A DNA stretch of 64,000 nt from Gammaproteobacteria bacterium (GCA_026398815.1 JAPLSA010000005.1:62001-126000), one strand, 5' to 3'; shown: positions 17,320 through 25,883, numbered from the stretch's first letter. Notes: generated by a model from the letters alone, not told the origin. Program-made: numbers and translations.

Positions 17320-19563
17320 TCAGAAGCGCAGCCGCAGGTTGGCGCCGACGTTGAAGCCGGGCTGGCTGTAGCGGTCGATCGACGGATCGCCGGCCAGCCG
17401 GCCCTGGACGTTGGCGGCCGGCACGATCCGGCGATCGCCGAGGTTGAACAGGCCGAGGTTGACGTCGGCCTGCGGCGACACGCGCCATTCGCCGATCAGG
17501 TCGACGCGCGCCTGCCCGGGCGCCTGGTAGCCCTGCCCGGCGCTGTTGTCGGTGCGGCTGTCCTCGATGCTCATGGTCGCCACCAGTTCGGCCGACACCG
17601 GCAGCGCCGATGGCCGCCAGCCGAGGCCGAGCACGCCGGTCAGCGGATCGATCGAGTTCAGCGGCCGGTTGGCCGAGGTGTCGTCGCCCTTGGCCCAGGC
17701 CAGCGCGCCGCGCAGATGGAACGCGCGCAGCGTCTCGGCGAGCAGCGCGCCGCCCAGCTCGGCCTTGGCTTCGGCGCCGAAGATCCGCACGCGGGTCAGG
17801 TTCTGCGACTGGAATACCAGCAGGCCGTCGGCATTGACGCCTTGCGAAACGAAACTCTGGATGAACTGGTGGTAGCGGTTGTCGAACAGCGCCAGCGAGG
17901 CCTTGGCCTCGTCGTAGCCGGCGCGCAAGCCGATCTCGAAGCTGTTGCTGGTCTCCGGCTTCAGGTCCGGATTCGGGATCGCGGTGTAACCGAACTGGAC
18001 GTTGGTGAAGCCGACATTGACATCCGAGTACGGCGGCGCCCGGAAGCCGCGGGCGTAGTTGCCATAGGCGCTCCAGTGCGGATCGAAGGCCCAGACCAGG
18101 CCGAGCTTCGGCGACAGCTTGAGCTTGTCCAGCCCGCGCGGCGCGATGCCCGGGTTGTCCTCGATGAAGATGCGGTCCGGACGCGGATCGAGCTTGTAGT
18201 AGTCGAGCCGGACGCCGGGAATCACCGTCAGCCGGTCCCAGCGGATGTCGTCCTGCAGGTACAGCCCGGCCTCGATGGTGTGGGTGATCGGAAAGTCGCG
18301 GACCGGGAAGGCATCCGGGCCGACCGTGGTGGTGTCGGTGCCGGTGGTCAGGTTGCGTTCGCGGCCGCTGCGCGACTGCGCGGTGCGGATCCGTTCCAGT
18401 TCGACGCCGGCCACCCAGCGGTGGCCGAACACGCCGGTGTCGGCGTGGCCGGTCAGCGTCGATTCGCCGCCGATCACCTGCTGCTTGAACAGCGCGCGCC
18501 GCTCGCGTTCGCGCAGGCTGCCGCCGCCGCTGCTGACGCTGCGCGCTTCCCGGGTGTCCTGGCGGGTGCGGCTGTCGTTGACATAGAGCCGCCACAGCGC
18601 GCTGTCGACAGCGCCGAGATCGAACAGCGTCTGCTCCAGCGCCAGCCGGCTGCGGCCGACCCGGTCATCGGCGTGCAGCGCCGTGGTGCGGGTGGTCGCC
18701 GACACCGCACGCACGGCGCTCAGCGCCTCGGTGCGGCTGTCGTCGCGGTAGTGCTCCAGGGTCAGCTTGATCGGCGCATCGCCGGTCTCGCCATGCATCA
18801 GCTTGGCCAGCAGATTGACGCTGCGCGACGCGTGCGGATCGGCCTGCGTGCGGTTGCTGCCGGTGCCGCCCTGGCCGCCCTTGGTCGACAGCTGGTCGCC
18901 GCTGCGCAGCACGGCAGACAGCAGGCCGCTGACGGCACCGCCACTCGCGGCGATCGTGCTGCCACCGATCCAGGTGTCGTCGGCGCTGGCATAGCCGCCA
19001 CGCGCGTGGACGGCCAGCCGGTCATCGGCGCCGTCGAGGTAGTCGCCCGGATCGCGGGTGGTGAAGCTGACCACGCCGCCGAGCGCATCGGAGCCGTACA
19101 GGCTGGACGCCGAGCCGCGCACGATCTCCACCCGCTTGAGATTGTCGAGGTCGACGAGATCACGGCCGGCGTTGGCGAAATCGCCGATCGCGAAGCCGTC
19201 GGGAATCGGCACGCCGTCGATCTCCACCTGGATGCGGTTGCCGCCGAGGCCGCGGATGGTGAAGCCGCTGCGGCCGAAGCGCGAGCCCTGCATCGGCACG
19301 CTGACACCCGGCTCGTAGCGGACCAGATCGGCGATGTTCTCGACCACCTGCCGCTGCATCTCGGCGGCGTCGATCACGGTCACGCTGGCCGGCACTTCGT
19401 CGATCTCGCGTGTGTCCTTGCTGGCGCTGACGGTGACGGTGCCCAGCACCGGCGCGTCCGCCCCCGCAGCGCCGCCGGCCCGCGCCAGCAGGTCCAGTTC
19501 GGCGGCGCCGGATGCCCCGGCCATCGCCAGGGCGCCTGCAACGCCCCATTTGCCCATCGCCAT
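17320..19563 (-). CDS. TonB-dependent heme/hemoglobin receptor
   Basis: 747-residue outer-membrane receptor. The TonB box is GTVTVSA (41-47). The plug has VPASVTVIDAAEMQ, GRSGFTIRGLGGNRIQVEIDG and VEIVRGSASSLYGSDALGG. In the barrel, FRAPPYSDVN and NPDLKPETSNSFEIG are the FRAP and NPDL boxes typical of heme receptors. The chain ends in aromatic Phe (ANLRLRF). ATG 19563 is preceded by AGGGAG at seven bases; a longer frame upstream is rejected. Downstream of the AraC and HAD genes, and predicted to lie under the Fur-like box at 20889-20907. Confidence 0.92.
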   Translation of the reverse strand: MAMGKWGVAGALAMAGASGAAELDLLARAGGAAGADAPVLGTVTVSASKDTREIDEVPASVTVIDAAEMQRQVVENIADLVRYEPGVSVPMQGSRFGRSGFTIRGLGGNRIQVEIDGVPIPDGFAIGDFANAGRDLVDLDNLKRVEIVRGSASSLYGSDALGGVVSFTTRDPGDYLDGADDRLAVHARGGYASADDTWIGGSTIAASGGAVSGLLSAVLRSGDQLSTKGGQGGTGSNRTQADPHASRSVNLLAKLMHGETGDAPIKLTLEHYRDDSRTEALSAVRAVSATTRTTALHADDRVGRSRLALEQTLFDLGAVDSALWRLYVNDSRTRQDTREARSVSSGGGSLRERERRALFKQQVIGGESTLTGHADTGVFGHRWVAGVELERIRTAQSRSGRERNLTTGTDTTTVGPDAFPVRDFPITHTIEAGLYLQDDIRWDRLTVIPGVRLDYYKLDPRPDRIFIEDNPGIAPRGLDKLKLSPKLGLVWAFDPHWSAYGNYARGFRAPPYSDVNVGFTNVQFGYTAIPNPDLKPETSNSFEIGLRAGYDEAKASLALFDNRYHQFIQSFVSQGVNADGLLVFQSQNLTRVRIFGAEAKAELGGALLAETLRAFHLRGALAWAKGDDTSANRPLNSIDPLTGVLGLGWRPSALPVSAELVATMSIEDSRTDNSAGQGYQAPGQARVDLIGEWRVSPQADVNLGLFNLGDRRIVPAANVQGRLAGDPSIDRYSQPGFNVGANLRLRF

Positions 19564-19651
19564 TGAAACGCTCCCTGATGCATCGATTGGAGGTCTTCGC
19601 TGGCTGGCGTGGGTGCGCGCTGGCAACAGACGTTGTGGTGGATACCGCTGT

Positions 19652-20077
19652 TCATGCGCCGGTCCGGTTGCTGGCCGGCGGATCGCCCGGGTGCTGCAGC
19701 GCAAGGTCGAGCTGCGCGCGCAACTGCGCGTCGTCGCGGAACAGGCGCCGGAATTCGGCCTTGAAGACCGCGACATTCGGATAGCCGACCCGGACCGCGA
19801 TGTCCGCCGCCGCCCGGCCGTCGACCAGCAGGCGGGCCGCCGCCTGCAGCCGCAGCAGGCGCAGGTGATCGAGCGGCGCGATGCCGAAGGCGTCGTGGTA
19901 GGCGCGGTTGAAGCTCAGATGCGGCAGCCGCGCGTGGCGCGCCAGCCGCTGCACGGTCAGCGGCAGCGCGTAATCGCGTTCAAGCGTGCGCCGCGCATCG
20001 AGCAGGCGATCGGCGACGCGCTCGGCGTCCCGGCTGTCGCGAGCCACCTGCCGGCCGTCCTTCGGCACGGCGTTCAA
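19652..20077 (-). CDS. Short AraC-family transcriptional regulator
   Basis: 141 residues, consisting almost only of the AraC DNA-binding domain: first HTH LTVQRLARHARLPHLSFNRA, second HTH AADIAVRVGYPNVAVFKAEF. No N-terminal ligand domain is present (typical AraC proteins have about 290 residues), so it may act constitutively or pair with the HAD-like protein whose stop overlaps its ATG (ATGA at 20074-20077). Its location just upstream of the heme receptor suggests it activates that gene. Confidence 0.85.
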   Translation of the reverse strand: MNAVPKDGRQVARDSRDAERVADRLLDARRTLERDYALPLTVQRLARHARLPHLSFNRAYHDAFGIAPLDHLRLLRLQAAARLLVDGRAAADIAVRVGYPNVAVFKAEFRRLFRDDAQLRAQLDLALQHPGDPPASNRTGA

Positions 20078-20823
20078 TGCAGGCGCGCCTGTTGCCGCGC
20101 GGCCGATGCCGCCAGGCAGTCACGGGCCAGCAGCTGCGCCTCGATCCAGTCGGCCGTCTCGTCGAGCGTCCGGGCCACGCCGACCGGCAGCGGAATCGCT
20201 TCCAGCACCGGCGCCGGGGTCTGGCCATTGGCAACCGCCAGGGTCGGCACGCCGAGACGGTGCGCGGCGACGATCTCGAACAGCTCGTCGCTGATCACCA
20301 GGTGGGCGTCCGCCGGCTGCGGCCGGCCCTTGATGTAGTTCTCCACCAGCGCGCTGCGCGCCCGGCGGCAGATGCCGGCCTGCGGCGTGTAGACGGTCGA
20401 CAGCTGGCCGGCCAGGCCGAGCGCACGGACCAGCCGGGTGGCGACCTCGGGACCATCGGTGGAAACGAAATGCCATTCGGCACCGAGATCGGCGACGCGC
20501 TCGATGATCGCCCGCGCATCCCGGTGCAGCGGCGCGGCGAAGCGCGCGTGGCGGGTGTATTCGCTCCAGTAGCGCTCGGCAAGCGCCGGCAGCGCCGGAT
20601 CGGCTTCGTCGCCGGCGATCTCGACCAAGCATTCGCTCAGCGAACGCTGGTGCAGGTCGGAACCGTCGATGGCGCTGCGCCAGCGGCGGCCCCGGGAACG
20701 GGCAACCGCGTCGAGCGCCAGGCGCACGCCGGCGGCACGGTCGACGAACAGCGATTCGATGTCGCAGACCACCGCCAGTGGCGGCAGCTGCAGATGTGGC
20801 GACGACGAGGAAGAGCGCGACAT
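20074..20823 (-). CDS. HAD-like hydrolase-fold protein with altered motif I
   Basis: 249 residues. Motif I reads VVCDIESLFVD: Asp21 is kept but the D+2 acid/base is Glu23 instead of Asp. Motif II is FVSTDG, and VISDELFEIVAAHRLGVPTLAVANG fits motif IV. The cap-like helical part lies at about 50-110. It may therefore be a weak or non-canonical phosphatase. First gene of the heme-uptake unit; its promoter holds the Fur-like palindrome. Coupled by a 4-base overlap to the AraC gene, which raises a regulatory role, but this is inference. Confidence 0.6.
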   Translation of the reverse strand: MSRSSSSSPHLQLPPLAVVCDIESLFVDRAAGVRLALDAVARSRGRRWRSAIDGSDLHQRSLSECLVEIAGDEADPALPALAERYWSEYTRHARFAAPLHRDARAIIERVADLGAEWHFVSTDGPEVATRLVRALGLAGQLSTVYTPQAGICRRARSALVENYIKGRPQPADAHLVISDELFEIVAAHRLGVPTLAVANGQTPAPVLEAIPLPVGVARTLDETADWIEAQLLARDCLAASAARQQARLH

Positions 20824-20883
20824 GCACAGGCTCCGGCGGGAAACGGGACTGGCTGTCGCGCTACGGCGGGACTGGCTGAGTGC

Positions 20884-20912
20884 AGATTAATGCGAACGAT
20901 TCGCGTTTGCAA
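20884..20912 (-). promoter_or_regulatory. Promoter with a Fur-box-like palindrome
   Basis: On the minus strand TTGCAA (20912-20907), a 17-base spacer and TAATCT (20889-20884) form a plausible promoter 60 bases upstream of the HAD gene. The spacer is almost filled by AATGCGAACGATTCGCGTT (20889-20907 on the plus strand). This 19-base imperfect palindrome (GCGAA-CGA-TTCGC core) has the length and half-site style of a Fur box. Position over the promoter and the heme-uptake genes downstream support iron repression. Confidence 0.55.
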
Positions 20913-21123
20913 ACTATTCTCGCGTCGGGATCGATGCCCTGCTCCTGCCATCGCCTGCCTGTCCGCCTCGAATGCGGCTGTACGCACGCAGCTCGGCAGC
21001 CGGCGTTGCCGGTTCTGGAATAATCGCCACGCACCACCGCTGGCCACCTTGCAGGAACGGTCGGCCAGCGACAGGCAGCCTGATCCCCGAATACCGATCG
21101 CGCGGCACGCCCGCGCCGGAACC

Positions 21124-21474
21124 ATGCCGATGACTACGCCCAGCAAACTGACCGAACGCCGCTGCGTCCCCTGCGAAGGTGGCGTGGCGCCGCTGACCGC
21201 CGAACAGGCCCGCGATCTGCTGACCCGGCTCGGCCCGAACTGGCAGCTGTCGGCGGATGGCCGGAAGGTCAGCGGCCACTTCGAGTTCAAGAACTATTTC
21301 CGCACCACCGCCTTCGTCAACGCCGTGGCCTGGATCGCGATCCACGAAGACCACCATCCGGACATCGCCTTCAGCTACAAGAACTGCGATGTGACGTTCT
21401 GGACCCACGCGATCGACGGCTTGTCCGAGAACGACTTCATCTGCGCGGCGAAAGTCGACGCCCTGCTCGCTTGA
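21124..21474 (+). CDS. phhB: Pterin-4a-carbinolamine dehydratase
   Basis: 116 residues. Dehydrates 4a-hydroxytetrahydropterin during tetrahydropterin recycling. The family signature is present: HEDHHPDIAFSYKNCDVTFW with the catalytic His pair, then HAIDGLSENDF near the C-terminus. Start at ATG 21124; ATG 21130 is also possible. No phenylalanine hydroxylase gene is in the window. The stop overlaps the TTG start of the acetyltransferase gene. The 300 bases upstream hold the divergent promoter region of the heme block and nothing else I can identify. Confidence 0.92.
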   Translation: MPMTTPSKLTERRCVPCEGGVAPLTAEQARDLLTRLGPNWQLSADGRKVSGHFEFKNYFRTTAFVNAVAWIAIHEDHHPDIAFSYKNCDVTFWTHAIDGLSENDFICAAKVDALLA

Positions 21475-21941
21475 GCAGCACTGCGGCCGGCGGACTGCAC
21501 TGGCGCCTGTGGCGCTGGAACGAGTGGTCGAACGACCTGCTGTACGCGGCGATGCGACTGCGCAGCGAGATCTTCGTGGTCGAGCAGAACTGCGTGTTTC
21601 CGGACATGGACGGCCTCGACCCGGCCTGCACGCATCTGTGCGGCTGCGATGACGACGGCCGGCTGCTGGCCTATGCGCGGCTGCTGGCGCCGGGCGTGAA
21701 GTACGAGGATGCATCGATCGGCCGCGTGGTCACCGCCATTGAGGCGCGCGGTCGGCAGCTGGGCCGGGCGCTGATGCAGGAAGCGCTGCGGCTGACCCAC
21801 GCGCGTCATCCGGGCGCGCCGGTCCGGCTCGGTGCCCAGCAGCACCTGGAACGCTTCTACGGCAGCTTCGGCTTCAGCACGATCAGCGCGCCGTACCTGG
21901 AAGACGGCATCTGGCACGTCGACATGCGCCTGCCCGGCTGA
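21471..21941 (+). CDS. ElaA-like GNAT acetyltransferase
   Basis: 156 residues. The N-terminus WRLWRWNEWSNDLLYAAMRLR and EIFVVEQNCVFPDMDGLDP are the ElaA signature. LAYARLLAPG and IGRVVTAIEARGRQLGRALM form the acetyl-CoA binding motif A. Substrate unknown. The start is TTG 21471, overlapping the upstream stop (TTGA); the ElaA N-terminus requires a start here and no ATG is available. Confidence 0.85.
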   Translation: MSSTAAGGLHWRLWRWNEWSNDLLYAAMRLRSEIFVVEQNCVFPDMDGLDPACTHLCGCDDDGRLLAYARLLAPGVKYEDASIGRVVTAIEARGRQLGRALMQEALRLTHARHPGAPVRLGAQQHLERFYGSFGFSTISAPYLEDGIWHVDMRLPG

Positions 21942-21955
21942 ACGGCCGGCACGGC

Positions 21956-22570
21956 TCAGGCCGGCTGCAGCCGCATCAGCATCTGCACCAGCTGGGCCAG
22001 CCCGCGCGCTTCCATCTTCTGCATGATGTGGGCGCGGTGCAGCTCGACAGTGCGCTCGCTCAGGGCCAGCTCGATGGCGATCACCTTGTTGGCCGCACCG
22101 GCCACCAGCCGCCGGGCAATCTCGCGCTCGCGCGGCGTCAGGCCTTCGAAGCGGGCGCGAACCTGTTCCAGCCCGCTCAGCTGCTCGCGCAGCCGCTCGT
22201 CCTGGTCGAGCGCCTTCTGCACGCGGCGGATCAGCTCGTCGTCCTTGAACGGCTTCTGCAGGAAATCGACCGCGCCGGCGCGCATCGCCTCCACGGCCAT
22301 CGGCACGTCGCCATGACCGGTGATGAAGATCACCGGAATGCCCCAGCCGCGCCGGTTCAGTTCCTGCTGCAGCTCCAGCCCGCTCATCCGCGGCATGCGG
22401 ATGTCGAGCACCAGGCAGCCCGGCTGTTCGGGACAGTAGGCCTCGAGGAACGCGCGGGCGTCCGGAAAGCCCTGCGAACGCAGGCCGACCGAGCGCAGCA
22501 ACAGGCCGATCGAATCGCGCACCGGCTCCTCGTCATCGACGATGAAGACGCGGGTTTCGGCATCACGCAT
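21956..22570 (-). CDS. fixJ: FixJ-type response regulator
   Basis: 204 residues. The receiver domain (7-120) has the acidic pocket DDE at 12-14, phospho-acceptor Asp56 in LVLDIRMP and Lys106 in LQKPF. The LuxR-type HTH lies at about 140-200 (LTPREREIARRLVAGAANK, SERTVELHRAHIMQKM). The layout matches FixJ. The ATG lies inside the 3' end of the kinase gene (8-base overlap), so the pair is co-expressed. Predicted to be phosphorylated by the heme-PAS kinase and to act on microaerobic genes; the targets are not proven. Confidence 0.92.
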   Translation of the reverse strand: MRDAETRVFIVDDEEPVRDSIGLLLRSVGLRSQGFPDARAFLEAYCPEQPGCLVLDIRMPRMSGLELQQELNRRGWGIPVIFITGHGDVPMAVEAMRAGAVDFLQKPFKDDELIRRVQKALDQDERLREQLSGLEQVRARFEGLTPREREIARRLVAGAANKVIAIELALSERTVELHRAHIMQKMEARGLAQLVQMLMRLQPA

Positions 22571-24098
22571 CGCGGGCTTCCTCGCGGTTCATGGCGGCCG
22601 GCAGCCGCATGATGAATTCGGCGCCGCCGTCGCGGCCGGGCTGGTAGCGCAGGTCACCGTCGTGGGCGCGCATCAGCGACTTGCAGATCGACAGCCCCAG
22701 ACCCATGCCCTGTGCCTTGGTGGTGAAGAAAGGCTCGAACAGATGGTCCTCGACTTCGCGCCGCAGCCCCGGGCCGCGATCGCGGACGCGGATCTCGACA
22801 TTGCTGCCGTCGACGGCCTCGGCCAGCACCTCGATGACATCGCCCTGCGCCGCCTCGGCCATCGCCTCGATGCCGTTGCGGATCAGGTTCAGCAGCACCT
22901 GCTGGATCTGCACGCCGTCGCCGTAGACCGGCGGCAGCGGACCGTCGATCCGGGTCAGCAGCCGCCAACCGCGGGCGCGCAGCTCGAATTCCACCAGCCG
23001 CGCCACCTCGGCGATCAGCGCCGCGCAGTCCAGCGGCTCGCGTACCGCATCGCGGCGACGGGTCAGGTTGCGCAGGCCGCGGATCACCTGGCCGGCGCGT
23101 TCGGCCTGGGCGGCGATCTTGTCGAGGATGCCGGCCAGCTCGGCCGGATCGCTGTCGCCGGCCAGCACGAAGCGGCGTGCGGCATTGGCGTAGTTGGCGA
23201 TCGCGGTCAGTGGCTGGTTCACCTCGTGGGCGATGCCGCTGACCATCTCGCCGAGCGTGCCGATGCGGGCGACATGGGCCAGCCGGGTGCGCAGGTCCTC
23301 GGCCTCGCGGGTCGCCTCGAACAGCTGGCTGCGGTCGACGATCTCGCAGATCGCCAGCAGCGGCCGGCCCTCGACATCGCGGGCGACGCCGGCATGCAGC
23401 AGCGCCGGCAGCGGCCGGCCATCACCGCGCAGGTACTGGACATCGCGGCTCCAGGTCTCGCCTCGGCCGGCGATCACTTCCGACAGCGCGCCCTCGACCA
23501 GCGCCCGGTCGGCGTCGGCCAGCAGATCGCCGTGATGGCGGCCGCGCAGCGCTTCGGCATCGCGGCCGAGCAGGCTTTCGCAGGCGCGGTTGACGTCGAC
23601 GATGCGGCCTTCGGCATCGAGCAGCGCCAGCGCCGTCGGCGTCTGCTCGAAGATCAGTCGCAGCTCCTCGGTGGTCCGCCGCAGCTCGGCTTCCTGCGCC
23701 TTGCGCGCCGTGATGTCACGGAGGATGCCGACGAAGCCGTGCTCGGCGCCGCTGACGAACTCGCCGACCGACAGATCGATCGGAAACGTCGATCCATCGC
23801 GCCGCCGCGCCACCACTTCGCGGCCGATGCCGATGATCCGCCGCTGGCCGGTGCCGAGGTAGCGGCTCATGTAGCCGTCGTGCTCGTCGCGGTAGGGGCC
23901 GGGCATCAGGATCGACACCCGCTCGCCCAGCACGTCGGCCTCGCGCCAGCCGAACACCTGTTCGGCGGCCAGATTGAAGCCGGTGATGCGGCCTTCGCGG
24001 TCGATCAGCACGATCGGATCGACGGCGGCCGCGAACAGCGCGCCGAACCGGTCCCCGGAAATGGGGCCGCTGCTGGGGCGTGCGGAAGGGCTGGACAT
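22563..24098 (-). CDS. fixL: FixL-type heme-PAS sensor histidine kinase
   Basis: 511 residues. The first PAS (15-140) is FixL-like: His73 in DEHDGYMSRY aligns with the heme ligand and Arg93 in IIGIGRE, 20 residues on, with the FixL gating Arg (His200/Arg220 in Bradyrhizobium). A second PAS (about 145-260) lacks these residues. The HisKA H-box is GIAHEVNQPLTAIANY. The HATPase has N, G1 and G2 boxes (LIRNGIEAM, DRGPGL, GLGLSICKSL). No transmembrane segment is visible, unlike S. meliloti FixL, so it is soluble. ATG 24098 chosen: the FNR box at 24154-24167 lies upstream and would otherwise be coding. Confidence 0.9.
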   Translation of the reverse strand: MSSPSARPSSGPISGDRFGALFAAAVDPIVLIDREGRITGFNLAAEQVFGWREADVLGERVSILMPGPYRDEHDGYMSRYLGTGQRRIIGIGREVVARRRDGSTFPIDLSVGEFVSGAEHGFVGILRDITARKAQEAELRRTTEELRLIFEQTPTALALLDAEGRIVDVNRACESLLGRDAEALRGRHHGDLLADADRALVEGALSEVIAGRGETWSRDVQYLRGDGRPLPALLHAGVARDVEGRPLLAICEIVDRSQLFEATREAEDLRTRLAHVARIGTLGEMVSGIAHEVNQPLTAIANYANAARRFVLAGDSDPAELAGILDKIAAQAERAGQVIRGLRNLTRRRDAVREPLDCAALIAEVARLVEFELRARGWRLLTRIDGPLPPVYGDGVQIQQVLLNLIRNGIEAMAEAAQGDVIEVLAEAVDGSNVEIRVRDRGPGLRREVEDHLFEPFFTTKAQGMGLGLSICKSLMRAHDGDLRYQPGRDGGAEFIMRLPAAMNREEARDA

Positions 24099-24153
24099 GG
24101 TCGCGACGGCGGCGGCGGTGGGCAGGCGGTAACCGCTGCGGATTGTAGCCACC

Positions 24154-24167
24154 TTGATCCAGGTCAA
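24154..24167. promoter_or_regulatory. FNR/Anr box between fixL and desaturase gene
   Basis: TTGATCCAGGTCAA matches the FNR consensus TTGATN4ATCAA in all but one base. Its centre is about 62 bases from the fixL ATG and 59 from the desaturase ATG. If used at -41.5, both transcripts would get 5' leaders of about 20 bases. The same 14-mer recurs at 27142 and 34691. Confidence 0.8.
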
Positions 24168-24219
24168 GGCCCTGCCGGCGCCGGCAGTCCTCACTGTCGT
24201 CCCCTGCCGAGGACTGACC

Positions 24220-25191
24220 ATGATCCCTTGCTGTCGCCCCACTGCCTTCGCCGCCCAGCTCGACGTGCTGGCCGCCGCCACTCCCGCGATCACGGCCCTG
24301 ATCGACCGCCATCTCGCCAGCTGCCACGAGTGGTGGCCGGGCGAGCTGGTCGACTTCGGCGACGATCCGCAGCTAGCGGCGCTGGGCGCGTTGCGCGACC
24401 GTGCGCGCGGCCTGCCGTCGGCGGTGAAGGTGTCGGTGATGCTGAACCTGCTGACCGAGGAAGGACTGCCGCACTTCCACCGGATCATTGCCGAGCACGT
24501 CGGCAGCCAGGCGATCTGGCAGCGCTGGACCCGGCTGTGGACTGCCGAGGAAGACCGCCACGGCAATGTGCTGCGCGACTACGCCCGCGACGCCGCGCTG
24601 TACGCGCCGGCCGCGCTCGACCGCCTGCAGTTCGGCTTCCTGCGTGACGGCTTCGATCCCGAATGGGCCGGCAGCCCGTACCGGCTGCTGGCCTACACCA
24701 GCCTGCAGGAGCGGGCCACGCAGATCTCGCACGCCAATACCGCGCGGCTGGCCGCCGCCCACGAACCGCTGCTGCAGACGGTACTGGCCCGGCTGGCCGG
24801 CGACGAAGCGCGCCACTGCGCGTTCTATCGCGATGCCTTCGCGCTGGCGCTGGCCGCCGATCCCGACGCCGCGCTGCTGGAACTGGCCGATGTGGCGCCG
24901 GTGCTGTCGATGCCGGGCAGCACCATCATGGGTTTTCAGATGATGGCCGAGGTCGAACGCCAGGCCGGCGTCTTCGGCCCCCGCCAGTACGCCGCGCTGG
25001 TCGACGAATCGCTGAACCACTGGGGCATCGCCAGCATCGAGCCGCACGGCGGCGAAGCGCGGCGCGCCCGCGATCGGCTGATGGCGCTGCCGGCGCGGCT
25101 CGATGCGCTGGCCGGGCGGCTGGAGCAGCGCCGGCACCTGAAGACCTACGTTTTCGATTTCCTGCGGCCGCCGCTGGCGGCGCTCGCCTGA
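24220..25191 (+). CDS. Acyl-ACP desaturase (soluble diiron type)
   Basis: 323 residues. Introduces a double bond into acyl-ACP using O2 and a diiron centre. Ligand motifs: LTEEGLPHFHR (Glu80/81), AEEDRHGN (Glu110/Glu111 with His114) and GDEARHCAF (the second E/DExxH) near residue 200. These match the plant/actinobacterial stearoyl-ACP desaturase family (FA_desaturase_2). ATG 24220 was chosen; an in-frame TTG at 24154 is the first base of an FNR box and is rejected. Divergent from fixL. Under predicted FNR control, it may adjust membrane lipids when oxygen falls. Confidence 0.88.
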   Translation: MIPCCRPTAFAAQLDVLAAATPAITALIDRHLASCHEWWPGELVDFGDDPQLAALGALRDRARGLPSAVKVSVMLNLLTEEGLPHFHRIIAEHVGSQAIWQRWTRLWTAEEDRHGNVLRDYARDAALYAPAALDRLQFGFLRDGFDPEWAGSPYRLLAYTSLQERATQISHANTARLAAAHEPLLQTVLARLAGDEARHCAFYRDAFALALAADPDAALLELADVAPVLSMPGSTIMGFQMMAEVERQAGVFGPRQYAALVDESLNHWGIASIEPHGGEARRARDRLMALPARLDALAGRLEQRRHLKTYVFDFLRPPLAALA

Positions 25192-25223
25192 GGCCGGCAT
25201 CGAACGGAAGGCAACTGAAACGG

Positions 25224-25253
25224 CACCGCCGCGCCGATCAGGGCGCGGCGGTG
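25224..25253. terminator. Hairpin between convergent desaturase and ompW genes
   Basis: CACCGCCGCGCC (25224-25235) pairs with GGCGCGGCGGTG (25242-25253). It sits between two convergent stops. No T-tract is present, so the termination role is tentative. Confidence 0.45.
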
Positions 25254-25271
25254 GCTTGCAGAGCAGCCGGA

Positions 25272-25883
25272 TCAGAAGCGGTACGAAACCGTGGCACCGT
25301 AGGCCAGCGGATTGATCCTGACCTTGCCGATCGGCGCGCCGTCGACGCTGGCATCCGGCTCGATCTGCAGATAGCGCAGGTCGGCACCGATGGCCCAGTC
25401 GGCATTGAAGTGCCAGTCCACACCCAGCTGCGCGGCAACCCCCCAGGTGTTCGACAGCTGCAGCCGCGCGCCGGGCAGCGCTTCACGGAAGAACAGCGTG
25501 CGATTGACGCCGATGCCGATGTAGGGATCGACGCGGCCATCGGCCAGCGGGTGGTATTGCAGGCCGAGCACCGGCGGCAGGTGCTGGGTCGAGGCCACGC
25601 GGCTGCCGTTGATGGCGATGCCCTGGGTGACCGGCAGCGCCGCCAGCAGGTCGAGGCTCAGCTGCCGGCAGATCCGGTAGTCGACATTGAAGGTCACCGC
25701 CGCCTTGCTGCGCACCGTGATGTCGCCGGCCGCCGTGTCGTTGTGGCCCCCGACCGGATCGACGACATGGCCGCCAAGCCGCAGCGACCACGGACGGGCC
25801 TCGTCGAAGCAAGCGGCGTGGCTGGCGATCGGCGTCAGCAGCAGGGCGCTGGCGAGCAGCGGAAGCAGGGTCTTGGCAGTCAT
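25272..25883 (-). CDS. ompW: OmpW-family outer membrane protein
   Basis: 203 residues from ATG 25883. The signal peptide is LLPLLASALLLTPIASHA. The mature part resembles OmpW: WSLRLGGHVVDPVGG, LPPVLGLQYHPL, YIGIGVNRTLFF, VAAQLGVDWHFNADWAIGAD and a terminal Phe (YGATVSYRF), consistent with an eight-stranded barrel. OmpW/OprG proteins are often raised in low oxygen under FNR/Anr; an FNR-like box lies 70 bases upstream. Confidence 0.85.
   Translation of the reverse strand: MTAKTLLPLLASALLLTPIASHAACFDEARPWSLRLGGHVVDPVGGHNDTAAGDITVRSKAAVTFNVDYRICRQLSLDLLAALPVTQGIAINGSRVASTQHLPPVLGLQYHPLADGRVDPYIGIGVNRTLFFREALPGARLQLSNTWGVAAQLGVDWHFNADWAIGADLRYLQIEPDASVDGAPIGKVRINPLAYGATVSYRF

Noticed and set aside
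20077-21123. Long plus-strand frame leading into the pterin dehydratase
   Set aside because: Lies opposite the HAD gene and has no recognisable domain; the dehydratase begins at ATG 21124.
24154-24219. N-terminal extension of the desaturase starting at TTG 24154
   Set aside because: The TTG is the first base of an FNR box, and the same extension (IQVKA) recurs at 27142 before ccoN because the box is identical; no ribosome site.
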